From Antitrichia curtipendula (taxonomy: Eukaryota > Streptophyta > Bryopsida > Hypnales > Leucodontaceae), in NCBI GenBank assembly GCA_951230915.1, contig OX579633.1, positions 6,670,145-6,734,144 on the forward strand: a DNA stretch of 64,000 nt, read 5' to 3'. A program made the translations under genes and the position numbers. Under the pieces are notes generated by a model. That model was not told the DNA's origin, made no database searches, and was given only the letters and a program-made list of their open reading frames with translations. Each line of letters starts with the position of its first letter. Within the stretch, counting starts at the first letter, position 1. Positions 48,041 through 59,203 of this stretch are shown here, piece by piece.

Positions 48041-48060
48041 TTTTCAAGTTGTTCCTCCAA

Positions 48061-48856
48061 ATGAGCATTCCTTGGTTTCTTAGCAGCTGGTCCACTCCTT
48101 AGCCTCTTGGGGACATTGACAATGGTATGCAAATGTTGCCATATTCTCTTAGCAAGAGGCCTCATCTAAACATATGCAACCATTTTTGTTTGAAAATTTA
48201 ATGCATTAGAGTTTAGGTTTGTTGAATTTAAGTTTCAGAAATTTGAAAATGATTGACATCAAGAAAGGAAGTCTAATAAATACCTTGTTTGTGCAGATTG
48301 TGTTCAGAGCTCTTGGATGACAATCTTGCTTAAATGGGATGTGTAAACTTATTTACAGCTCCTTGAAGAGCTCTTTGTGCTTTTTCGTAGACAATGTCTT
48401 GAAAATAATATGTACACTCACTTTCTTAGCATCACTCCATGGCCTATGATCTTTCTTGCTTTCATTTCCATTGCCTCTCTCCTCTGTAGCCTATGATATT
48501 TTTCCCTTGTCTCCATTGCTTCTCTCTTGTATAGCCTACAATGTTTCTTGCTCTCATCTCCGTTGCATTTGTCTCAGCATTCAATGTTCTTGTTCTCTTA
48601 CAATAAGGGTTTCATCCGAGTTCTTAAAGATGTTCATCATCCATTTGAAAAGATCGTCAATTATCAAAGAAGTTCATCTATATATGAATGTCCACATCCA
48701 TCATGTGTTCCCATTGTTTTGAACATTGTTTCTGATTTTTTTTTAAATTGCGGGAGATGCCCAGTATGTGTCTAGTTATAGGTTGCCTACGGTCAAATGG
48801 CGTGCTTACCTTACTTGACTAATTAATATTGCCTTTGCATTTTTACATCATATGCA
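48061..48856. other. Intergenic DNA with a short tandem repeat
   Basis: Three degenerate units of about 47 bp (TAGCCTATGAT..TTTC/TCCATTGC-like) lie at 48438-48577. No gene recognised. Confidence 0.5.
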
Positions 48857-48864
48857 GTGCCTAA

Positions 48865-49153
48865 CAGGATTTCATTTTTTGGCTTTCTAGTGCCAGATTG
48901 CGCCCAAAAATAATAATTTGGCTAAAGAATGGCAAAAAAATTGTGAAGTTTTTCGCCCAAAAACTTTGAATTAAAAAAAATCTTGGATGAAATTGCCAAA
49001 TTATGGATGAAAATAGAATTAAAGACATGTGATATTTGAGAATGTGATATTATCTATCCAATATTTGGATGAATGCTTAAATTTAGAGCACCACTATAAC
49101 ATTTTATATTGGCACTTTGGCACTTTGTAAAAAATGAAAAAAAAAAAGCCGTG
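48865..49153 (+). mobile_element. hAT-type MITE related to the 40.7-kb hAT element
   Basis: Flanks GTGCCTAA (48857-48864) and ATGCCTAA (49154-49161) agree at 7 of 8 positions. The left end, CAGGATTTCATTTTTTGGC then AGTGCCAGATTGCGCCCAA, aligns position for position with the left end of the autonomous-size hAT at 40659 (TTTGGCG, CAGTGCCATTTTGCACTCAA). Non-coding. Confidence 0.85.
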
Positions 49154-49275
49154 ATGCCTAATAGAGTGGCCAAGCTCATCTCTAAGAGCCCCAAACCAAG
49201 TTGACTCAAAGACTATCATGAATAAAAAGTTTGTTAAAGGTATTTTTTACTAGCTACACCTCACAAAGTTTAGGG

Positions 49276-49673
49276 ATAATTAGCATAGGTTGATTAGGAT
49301 GTCATCTTATTAGGTCAAAGGTTTTCGGTTGAATTAACAAAAATTGATGAATGTTTCGTTATTAGGACAAAAGGATTCATTTGAATTAGCAAAGGTTGAT
49401 GAATGCCATCTTATTAGAACAAAGGGTTTGAAAAGGTTGAATTAACATAGGTTGTTGAATGTCATCTTATTCAAACAAAGGAATTAGGTTGAATCAACAA
49501 AGATCAATGAATGTCATCTTATTAGAACAAAAGGTTTTAGGTTGAATTAGCAAAGGTTGATGAATGTCATCTTGTTAGGACAAAGGCATTTTCGGTTGAA
49601 TCAACAAAGGTTGATGAATGTCATCTTGTTAGGACAAAGGCATTTTTGGTTGAATCAACAAAGGTTGTTGAAC
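49276..49673. repeat. 54-bp minisatellite, about seven units
   Basis: Units contain TTGATGAATGTCATCTT, TTAGGACAAAGG and GGTTGAATCAACAAAGG. The last two full units are 54 bp apart (49561 and 49615). It ends directly at a truncated family B MITE. Confidence 0.85.
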
Positions 49674-50095
49674 GAGCATTAAGAACGGATCCTATAAATA
49701 GCTGTGAAATGGACATGAGTCTTTGACATAAAATAAAAATATGTATTGGTTCTAAAATTGACATGTATAGTCATTGAATGAATCAAACAAAAAAAGCATT
49801 ATTTATCAATTGCAAGAGCCAGTCATTCGCTTTGGTTTCCCCATCTTTCTTTAGAATTGCAAGTGAACCATTTCTAAAAAGACCTAAGGTCATACATAGA
49901 GACCTATGACCCAACCCGTTTGAAAATTTATAAGTAATTCAAAAATGCTTGAAAAAATACGAAACCACTTGGGTTAGATTCCTCTAATCTATTTCTCTTT
50001 GTCTGAAAAACGAGCTACAATTATTCCCGTCCAATGAAATACACAAAAAAAAGGCGGACCAGCCCTTAGATGTGCCATTTCTAAGCCTCCTACCT
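49674..50095 (-). mobile_element. TA-MITE family B copy 2, left end truncated
   Basis: Reverse-complement relative of 50698-51079, ending GCCTCCTACCT. The outermost bases of the left end are missing and replaced by the 54-bp minisatellite. Non-coding. Confidence 0.75.
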
Positions 50096-50697
50096 CAGCG
50101 GCATTTCCCCAAGTGCCGCCATTTGAGTCGGATCAATCAATTGGAAGCCCATTCCTTGGTGGAGCCCAATGAGGTGCTCCTTCGGTGCCCCTCCCGCCCG
50201 CCCCGCCCTAGGTCTGTTTCCCCAATTGGCTTTTTGGTTTGTGTGGTGGAGGGAGACCAGGACAGGAAGACTGAGTGTCAGCGGTGGCCATCAGTTGGGA
50301 GCACATGTGGTGGTTGGCATCTGATTCTTCCGATTCTCCCCATCAGGAGGGACGGAGGGAGCTGAGTTGAGTTTGTGTGTACTTCCAAGCGTAGACTGCT
50401 GTCCTTCCGTTGGGGGGGGGGGGGATTAAGAACACACACACACACAGTCTACACCATGTTTCATGTGTTCCTTGAGCAGGACTCACGTCTTGATGAGGAC
50501 CAAGAGGGACCTGCTCCGTCCTCATGCCATGTTCTCCACTGGAGCCATCCCAGTCCTTACACACAGTCGCACACACACACTCAGATCTATCTTGTGAAAA
50601 CAATTATAAAAAAACAATTGAAAAACAGAAGAAAAAAAAAGGAAAAAAAAAGGAAAAAAAAAGGGGGAAAGAGACCTGGGCCTAGCGGTTCTTGCTA
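50096..50697. other. GC-richer segment between inverted family B MITEs, with simple repeats
   Basis: Contains G13 at 50412-50424, CA microsatellites near 50431-50445 and 50560-50580, and a purine tract of repeated GGAAAAAAAA near 50630-50670. No recognisable gene. Confidence 0.6.
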
Positions 50698-51079
50698 AGG
50701 TAGGAGGCTCTGAAATGGCACATCTAAGGGCTGGTCTGCCTTTTTCCTGTATTTCATTGGATGGGAATAATTTTAGCTCATTTTTCAAACAAAGAGGAAT
50801 AGATGAGGAACCTAACCCAAGTGGTTTTATATTTTTCCAAGCATTTTTGAATTACTTATGAATTTTCAAACGAGTTGGGTCATAGGTCCCTATTTATGAC
50901 CCTAGGTCTTCTATAAAGGATTCTCTTGCAATTCTGAAGAAAGATGAGGAAAGCAAAGTAAATGATTGGCTCTTGCAATTGATAGTATTTTTTTCCTTGA
51001 TTCATTCAATTCATGTCCATTTCACAGCCATTTATAGGATCCGTTCTTAATGCCCGCTCCATTTCAAAGCCTCCTACCT
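50698..51079 (+). mobile_element. TA-MITE family B copy 3
   Basis: TA at 50696-50697 and 51080-51081. Ends AGGTAGGAGGCTCTGAAATG and, as reverse complement, AGGTAGGAGGCTTTGAAATG. Best-preserved copy of family B. Confidence 0.85.
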
Positions 51080-51123
51080 TAGCGCGGATGGGGTGCAGAA
51101 AATAAAGGAGGTTTGGGGCTTAA

Positions 51124-52077
51124 CCCCTAAATGCCCAAACTGCGTTTTTTGGCAACATAGCAATTTTGGGCAGCTCACTACGAATGGAGTTTTTATTTAT
51201 TTTTCTTTGAAATTTTCACATAACATTTTCCCGAGGAGTAGCTTTAAGGCTCAACAATTTTCATAGCTTTTGACTACACAATTAAAAAAGTTAGGGTATG
51301 ATATGTTGCTTTCATTGCTCGGTGGGCAGTCTAGGCAGCAAAAAAAAACTTCTTGAAAAAACACTTTTTCTAAAATTTTTAATTTGAAATCGGTTTTCTA
51401 GATCTATTTATATACATGAAAAGCTTTGAATCATTCCATTTGGATTAATGAGATGAAAGTTATGGGAGTTTTAGTTTGGGTTTGGGTAGTTTGTGAATAG
51501 TTATGGATTCTCTACTCTAAAATAAACTTTGAAGTCCTTTATTTAACTCAATTTTCAATATTTTTGAATTTTTGTTTAAAAAATGGGTGTAGATTGTTTA
51601 TCACAACATTCCAACCATTGGGATTGGAATTTTTCAATTCCATGAATAAATTATACACAATTTGGTGTTTTGAATCATTTTATACTTCTTTCTGCTTAAT
51701 ATTTTTTCCCTATATCATCTACAACTCCATATGATCTGAAATTTTTCAAGCATGTAGCCAACTTGACTTGCAAGCTGAGTCCAAAGAGTAACCACCATTT
51801 TGAACAATTTTTTGTATAAATATGACCTTTTGAAGTGCAGCTGCCCGATTTTTCGCAGGGTAAAAAAAAGGATTTTTGTAATTTCAAACACTAATATCTT
51901 GCAATCTACACGGTAGAAAATTTTGAAATTTTTTCCACATCTTTTCAAACCATTGTACTACAAAATCCTACGGTTACATGTGTTCAAAAATGATTTATTT
52001 CAAAAATTTGGGTCTTGTACTCGAAATGGCAGTTTTAGAGCGTTTTGGGTGAAAACATAGTCAAATACATTTACTGG
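51124..52077 (-). mobile_element. TTAA-flanked element, 954 bp
   Basis: TTAA at 51120-51123 and 52078-52081. Starts CCCCTAAATGCCCAAAC; the right end reads (reverse complement) CCAGTAAATGTATTTGAC. Full-length inverted relative of 32630-33576. No long open frame. Confidence 0.85.
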
Positions 52078-52081
52078 TTAA

Positions 52082-53421
52082 TTGGTCCTTTTTCTTTCAT
52101 TCAATTTTCAACCCCAAGATAATCTGCTCCTCTTAAAAGTTGATTGCATTTTGGGGGAAGCTAAATTCCTTGAAAAAATTACCAGTCAATTTTATAGGAA
52201 TAGAAATAGAATCAACATCTAACCCAAGTCATCTCATGTTTTTTGGACTTCTTTGGAGGTAGTTGCAAATTTTGAAGTTGAAAGGTAGGAGTCACTAAAA
52301 GCTCCTGAAATGTACAGTGCTAGTACATTGAAGGAAACAAAATGTACCTTTGTGTTAGTGGTTATTTTTACTCTAGTTCAATTTTGCGACCAATAGAATC
52401 ATTCATGGTTGTTTGACACCTACACATCCAATCAAGGTCATTGATTAATTTGGTATATAATTGTAGATTGAGCCTTATTACTTCTATTTTACCGATGACA
52501 CAAGGTCAACATGCCTACTCGGATAAACTTAAGTCCTACTGAGAGCTTGTTAAGAGAACGGATGTAGATCCATAGTATTTCAGGCAAAATGAATTATTAG
52601 ATTTTAATTTTATCTAGACATTAAGGAAAAATTGCAAAAAAAAATATTTTCTAAATTGATAAGTAATTCAGGCAAAATGAATTGATTTACAACCTTCCAC
52701 AAAAATATGAATCTTGGAGTGACCAAGCAAGGGACTTGTGTAGCCCAAGAATAGGCAAAAATTGTCATTTCAATAGACTTCATCTATTTTGAGGAGCTCC
52801 TATAATTATAGCTCTTGAAAACATTTATAATCTATAGATTGCATGCTAACTATGTGGGGTTGAAGGACAACTCTAATGAGAGGGTGACTCCCATATGCTA
52901 CATTTGCCATGACTTTAGAAACCTTCCATTTGTAAGGATGATGTTGGTTTGATAACATGGCCTAAACAAATCTCCACAACGGCACGTAACATTCTTGAGC
53001 CTTGTTGTAGTGTTTTCTTGTACAATAGTATTATAGATAGAATCATTCCATCCATTGTGACACTATGAGGACCATTGAATTGTAATGTTTCCTATCTCTT
53101 CTCTCGCCTCACAAGAAAAAAAATCAACAATAGAAAAATAACCTAACATGGTGGATTCAAGAAAGTTATATTAATAATGCCCCTAATTTCACTGGTTGGG
53201 TTTTCTAATTGACTACTTTGTTTCTTTTTTTACACTCAAATTCTCCTAAATCTTAAATTCTCTTCACCACCTAAAGGTTGGTCAATCTGTGGGCACCAAG
53301 ATTCTAGGTTGCACTTGCTTGATGCCCCCAAGACCACAAACCTTTTTCTAGTATTGCTTTCTTTTAATTTCATTTCCCTCGTGATTGTTACTATAGAAGA
53401 GGATGTTTTTGCAAATCTGTA
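52082..53421. other. Intergenic DNA
   Basis: 52140-52375 is a repeat related to 24930-25200. The remainder shows no gene. Confidence 0.5.
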
Positions 53422-53429
53422 GTGACAAA

Positions 53430-53736
53430 CATGACTTTTTTTATTTTCATTTTTTATAAAGTATCAAAGTGGCAATATAAAATGTTATAGAGGTGCTCCA
53501 AATTTCAACATTCATCCACATATATCGGATAGAGAATATCACATTAGCACATATCACATGTCCATAATAATTATGTTTTCATCCACAATTTCATCCCTGA
53601 TTTTTAAATTTAATTTGAAGTTCTATAATGACAAAAAACTTCGAAGTTTGTTGCCATTTTTTTGACCAAATCGTTTTTTTCTGGCACAAATCTTGCACTG
53701 TAATGCAAAAAAAATAAAAAAATAAAAATAGGCCTG
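53430..53736 (-). mobile_element. hAT-type MITE
   Basis: Flanks GTGACAAA (53422-53429) and GTGACAAC (53737-53744) agree at 7 of 8 positions. Interior is the reverse complement of the 16249 and 48865 copies. Right end AGGCCTG matches the hAT CAGG-type terminus. Confidence 0.8.
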
Positions 53737-53744
53737 GTGACAAC

Positions 53745-55142
53745 TAGCCAGGGCAACTGATAGATTAGGTATGTAGCGTGTGAGCCTGTTCAGCCTACAA
53801 CGTAGTACATTGAGTCTGTTATTTGAACTTGGACATGAGCAAGTGCTGATTGACGGTAGAAGCCAAGCCGCTTGTCAGTCATAATTATGGCACCAGTTTC
53901 TGCGTCATCTCAACTAGTGTAAGAGATGATGCTTGCTTGACATCAATTAAGTTAATCAACAGGCTTAATTTTAGGGCATCAGTGACTTATCTAATAATTA
54001 AGTGAACCTGGGGTACAAGCAAACCCAGGGCACAGACTAACAAATGGAGATCATAGCAACTAACTCGATCCCTTTAGGATGTCAAGACCAGGAATGGCCT
54101 ACACTGATGGCTTGCACTCTTTCAACAGTCCTAGTATGCAAGACTTTGTTTCTTGCACAAAACCCTGTTGCAAAAAAATTCTACGAAAATCACAAAGCAA
54201 AGGTGCATTCCTAGACACTCTCATCCAAAAAAATCTCTATTGAAAAAACAGTTTTTTTTTTTTCCTACATGCAAATGGCTTTGGTACTTAGAAGTTGCAA
54301 ATAGTATGTACATTGATTGAACAATGCTTGCATCATTTCCTTTTAGGGTTTAACCCCTCGAAAAGCCCTTGGGATCCCTCTGTATTGATCCGTGTATTTT
54401 AGCCTTGTAACTATTCAATTTACATACTACCATAATCATTGATTTTTTTTTGTGTTGAACAACATTTGGTCAATGTTTTTCTGATCAAATACCACCATTG
54501 ATATTCATAATATACTATACGATCGCAAAGGCCTTCCAGAAGCCCTTCTAAGGTGAAGCTCCATCCGCACACGAAATGAAAATGAATTGTCAAATACAAG
54601 GGGCTTGACCAGTCCACGTTTGACGCAAGCTTGGCAGACCCATGGATCTGCTGCATTGGTGCACATGGAGTGCACATTCCCCCTCCCATAAAAACACCCC
54701 CGTTTCAGGTTCCCTTATCTTTGTGACGTAGAGCTGCACGCAAGGGAGCAAGGGAGCGAGGGAGCGAGCAGTGCACTTGATGGAGTGAATTAAAGGGATT
54801 TGGTCAAGTATGTGTAGGAGGACACACAAGCGTCATCAGGAGGAGGCGAGGCAGGCTTTGCAGGCACATCAAAGGAGTAAAGGCTGGAGAGCTGGCCTGA
54901 CAGACACCCAACCCCCCTCCAGGACACCAACTCACACAAGAGACTGCAAGTTACGGTAACTTAATTTTATCATATTATTATTTTCGCAACCATCATCATA
55001 TCCTCGTCTGCGGGCTGCAGGCAGCTTACATTTTCGCCGGTCCTCCATTGTGTGCGTCACACCATGTGTTGGGCGTGGGATAAGTTATCATGCAGGATAG
55101 TCTGCTTCCCCATCACTTGAAGAATAAATAAATAATATCAGG
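53745..55142. other. Intergenic DNA
   Basis: A lone TTAA-family-like end (TTAACCCCTCGAAAAGCCC) lies at about 54352 without a located partner. 54540-55090 is richer in G+C, but no product is recognised. Confidence 0.45.
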
Positions 55143-55442
55143 CAGGGCTTTTGCTTTTCATTTTTTTTCATTTTTTATGAAGTGCCAAAGTGACTATATA
55201 AAATGTTGTAGTGGTGCTCCAAATTTCAGCATTCATCCACACACTGGAAAGAAAATATCACATTTGCACATATCACATGTATCTAATTCTATTTTCATCT
55301 ACAATCTAGCAATTTCATCTACGATTTTTTTTACTTTTTTATTTGAAGTTTCATGGCAAAAATATTCACGATTTATTGTCTTTTTAAAGCCAAATTCTTT
55401 TTTTCTAGTGCAATTTGGCACTAGAAAGCTAAAAGAAAAAAA
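55143..55442 (-). mobile_element. hAT-type MITE
   Basis: Begins CAGGGCTTTTGC, the same first ten bases as the 5.4-kb hAT element. Interior matches the other three copies (GTGGTGCTCCAAATTTCAGC). The far end is near AAAACCTA and no target duplication was confirmed, so the right boundary is approximate. Confidence 0.7.
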
Positions 55443-55609
55443 ACCTAAATTATACCCATTCAAAAATGCAACAAATGATAGTTGGTTTTGAAATATAAAA
55501 ATCTATTGTGGTTTGAAAAATCTTAGAAACATGGAAGATTCTTGCAAGCTTTGTGCATTTTGAGATACATACCGTAGTAGTTTTCTTGAGTTTGGTGGGT
55601 ATGGTAGTA

Positions 55610-55940
55610 AGGTAGGAGGTTCTAAAAGCGCACAATCATGCTCTAAAATTGTCTACCTCTTCAAATGTACACTATTTGTACATGTTTCTTTTTTGTAGTC
55701 TTCAACAATGTACAAACAATGTACATTTGAAGAGGTGGACAATTTTAGAGCCCTATGTCATTTCAACTTCAAATTTTCATAACTAATTCCACAAAGCTCC
55801 AAAGAATACGAAACGACTTGGGTTAGATGCCAATTCCACTTGTCTTCCAAGGAAAATTTACTGAAAAATATTTCAAGACGCTTCACCTCCCCAAAATTCA
55901 GTTTCAGCTCTTAGGTGAGGAATTTATGGACCTACTACCT
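55610..55940 (-). mobile_element. TA-MITE family A copy 2, with internal hairpin
   Basis: TA at 55608; starts AGGTAGGAGGTTCT, ends GGACCTACTACCT, right flank TC instead of TA. Inside, 55641-55685 and 55709-55752 form a stem of about 42 bp (CTCTAAAATTGTCTACCTCT against its complement) with a loop of about 23 bases. Inverted relative of 7126-7438. Confidence 0.75.
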
Positions 55941-56174
55941 TCACCCAGTACGAGTGTTGGCATGATTGAAAGGTGGTGTGATGAACGAAAACAGTAGTCA
56001 GATCATATTTTGCAATTTATATAATGTAATCTACCAACACAAGATCTTGTGTTATAAAGTGAGAATAATAATTTAGTAAACAATTCATTTCGAACAAAAG
56101 TTGTGAACTCTAGATTTATAGATATCATATCCATTTGGTTGCATCAGTTAACATCATTGCATTGCCAATAATTA

Positions 56175-56370
56175 AGGTAGTAAGTCCATAAATCGACCAC
56201 TAGAAGGCTGGAATTGAATTTTGGGGAGGTGAAACTTCTTGAAGTATTTTTAAGTAAATTCTCCTTGGAAGAGAAGTGGAATTGGCATCTATCCCAAGTC
56301 GTTTCATATTTTTTGGAGCTTTGTAGAATTAGTTATGAAATTTTGAATTTGAACTAGCATAGGGCTCCCA
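56175..56370 (+). mobile_element. TA-MITE family A copy 3, partial
   Basis: TA at 56173; starts AGGTAGTAAGTCCATAAAT. Matches family A for about 200 bp, then stops near 56370 without the other end. It lies inverted 230 bp from copy 2. Confidence 0.65.
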
Positions 56371-56606
56371 AACCAATATTGTAGCCTCCCAGTAGAAAAT
56401 AATAATTAAAAGGGTGCCTAAATTCTTGGAAAATTACTGACCTAGTTTGTCCCAAAAAATATCATATAATATGTGTATATATGAAAGGATTGTCTAATTC
56501 ATAGAAATTCAGCTCATATGTATTGTAATCTAATAAATTAGAATCTAATTTGTGCTCTAAAGTTGGCACAAGTATTACCATATTAACTATATTATAGCAT
56601 CTCAAA

Positions 56607-56756
56607 TTACAATAAAACCTCTCTAAGATAATATTGATTGCGTAATCCTACATACAAACATCATTAGATGACACTCCTTAATTGCAATAACCTTTCTAAT
56701 ATAATATAGTCAACCAAGTCCCATCCCTATTACTTTAGGGAGGTTCTATTATACAA
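56607..56756. mobile_element. Short inverted-repeat MITE, about 150 bp
   Basis: Left end ACAATAAAACCTCTCTAAG; right end reads (reverse complement) GTATAATAGAACCTCCCTAA. Non-coding. Confidence 0.6.
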
Positions 56757-58380
56757 TGAGAAGCATTGGTTAAAAAATTGATGCTTCTCAAAAATAGAAA
56801 TCATCCAAAAATTGTAAGGAAAAGTTGAATGAATGCCCAACTTACTTTAATTATATTTTTCAATTTGAATATATTATTTTTTGGATTGCCTAACTATTTT
56901 TTTGCACTTTAATTATTAGGCATGAAACTCCCAAAGTTGCTAGAAGCTACAATATAATGGTATTAGTATTTTTTTATCTTACATATTTATTGAAGTCACT
57001 TTTGAAGTATCACATTTTTAGCAAAGAAAATTACTCTTATGAGGTGAAAAATACTTGTATTCTTTAAACCATCATATATTTGTAAAGAAGATATACTAAT
57101 ATCTACAATGAATAAATCTTAGGAATTAATTTTATAAATTGTGGAAGAATTAAATTACTGTCCATGCATAAAAGGTATGTGTTTGATTTCAATTATCATT
57201 ACAAAGAATTGAAGATTGGGACAATTAGAAGTTTGATAGTTTATAGCATTCTCGAACTTCAAGGCAAGAGCTCTTTTGCTTCTAATCCATTGTGAAATGG
57301 TCAAATATGATGTTCCGTTAAATTTATCCCTTTAAGTTGTGTTCAAATATCAATCTTACATTTTCAGTACATGATATTATCAATTTTCTATCACAGTAAA
57401 AAAATTCAATTTGCTAAGTGAAAAATTGTCATTGTTATAATTTTTTAGCTAAAAATGGAAGTTAATTAGTAAATATAGGAGGGGGGGGGAAATTGATTTT
57501 TTTTCAAGAGGTACAAGTAGCAATGGAGATTGGTGTGAAGATTTATTAATATTGTATTTTATATTTATATCCACGACCCCTTTTGTCAATGACCTCAAAG
57601 TCAAATACCACTATCAAGCTAATTGTCCTTTTATACAATTGATATATAAAATTTTGATATTTTTTCCTTGTGAAAGAATGTGTTTTCTATTGATGTTTTT
57701 TTTTTTCGGAAATTTTGATAAAAAAATAATTATTATTTGTAAAGTAATTATATAATTATTTTAAAAGTATAAAATTAAAAAAAATGATATCAATTATAAC
57801 ATTTATTAGAATGATTTGAAATTTTTTCTATAAATAAAGATTAAAATGAGAAATATAATTTTTTAATTTCAATTTAAAAATCATTAAAAAAATGAAAAAA
57901 TAAAATACATATAATATTGTATTTTTTGGATTCTAATACATAGAGCTTGCAATTGCATTCATTTTTTTAATTTAAAAATATTTTTTCAAAATTATAAACT
58001 GAAGTAGAAACAAAACTTATCAAGCTTGATTTCCTTAGCTTAAATTAGATAACAAAAATGGTTATTTTAAAATTTACAACGAAGATTGATATAAATACAT
58101 CCTTTTTTTGGATGTGCGAACCACTAGGGATTAACACAAATTATCCTTGTTACATTGACACCCTAAAAAGACCGCTAAACCTTATTACATAAGAACATTA
58201 TGTCCCTATCTAAATTGTTTTAACATCTTTTTAGATAAGTGAGTCCATTGTAGGCAAAAATAGTAATGACAGTGTACATTCAAGTTCTAAAATGTACACC
58301 ACTAATATAATTTTGCCCACAAAGCACTTGCTTCCCATTTTGCCCACAATGGACTCAATACCTTATGTGTATTACAACTA
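56757..58380. other. Extremely AT-rich intergenic DNA
   Basis: No gene seen. 58279-58352 is related to the hairpin at 8690-8832. Confidence 0.5.
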
Positions 58381-58382
58381 TA

Positions 58383-58925
58383 AGGTAAACCAGCCTATGA
58401 CAGGCCAAGTGCCTAATACAGACATCTATAAGATGACCCATTACAGTTTTCCATCAATCTGTGCCAGGTTTTTTCCAATTAATGTAAGCAAAACTTTATT
58501 AGGTAGGTTGATGGCTGAAATCAATGTTTTGTATGATGGTGATGGAGATGTTAGAGATTGTTTTAGGAACTCGTCCCTTTCTAGTGTAATTCATTACATG
58601 AACTAATTTTTTTTATTCCTTTATGTCATGTCCATGTTAGAAAATATTTCAACCATGTTAGGAAATATTGTAACTGCATTGGGTGGTTTGATGACCACCA
58701 TGGGTATAGTTTTTGATGGTTGTGAGATAGTCTACAGACTGTTTTGAGCCATCTGGCCAATTCACTTCAAAAATCTGTAACAAATTCATACTTTGTCAAA
58801 AAAATAAAATTTCAATTGTTCTACCAATTTTTCATGTTTGCCTTTCTATGGAAAAAAAAATTCAAAATTTCAAATATGTCAACAAGGCAAACCAGGCAAT
58901 CTGCCTGTCATAGGCTGGTTTACCT
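58383..58925 (+). mobile_element. TA-MITE family D copy 2
   Basis: TA at 58381-58382 and 58926-58927. Ends AGGTAAACCAGCCTATGACA on both sides (right as reverse complement, exact over 20 bases). Non-coding. Confidence 0.9.
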
Positions 58926-58932
58926 TAAGATA

Positions 58933-59203
58933 AGGTGCCCCTCCAAATGTGCCACTAATTCAGAACTGCCATCTTTGCTCTGTGTACATCTCCAAATCAA
59001 TTATGTACCTATGTGGAAGAAATGATTTTAGAGCCAAACTTTGTTCCTTCATAACTTTTGCATATTGTTTTCAAATGTAGCATTCTTTGGTGTGTTGGAA
59101 CCTCCTTTCACTTGTCAACAAGAAAATGTGAAAATTTAATCAAAATATAATAATAGTAACTAGGCACAGGAGTTAAAAGCGGCGTTTTAGGAGGTACCCA
59201 CCT
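58933..59203 (-). mobile_element. TA-MITE family E copy 2
   Basis: TA at 58931; starts AGGTGCCCCTCC, ends GAGGTACCCACCT, right TA changed to TC. Reverse-complement relative of 31057-31331. It sits 7 bp from the family D element. Confidence 0.75.

Noticed and set aside
49276..49673. CRISPR-like array
   Set aside because: Units are contiguous 54-bp tandem repeats without unique spacers, in a plant nuclear context.
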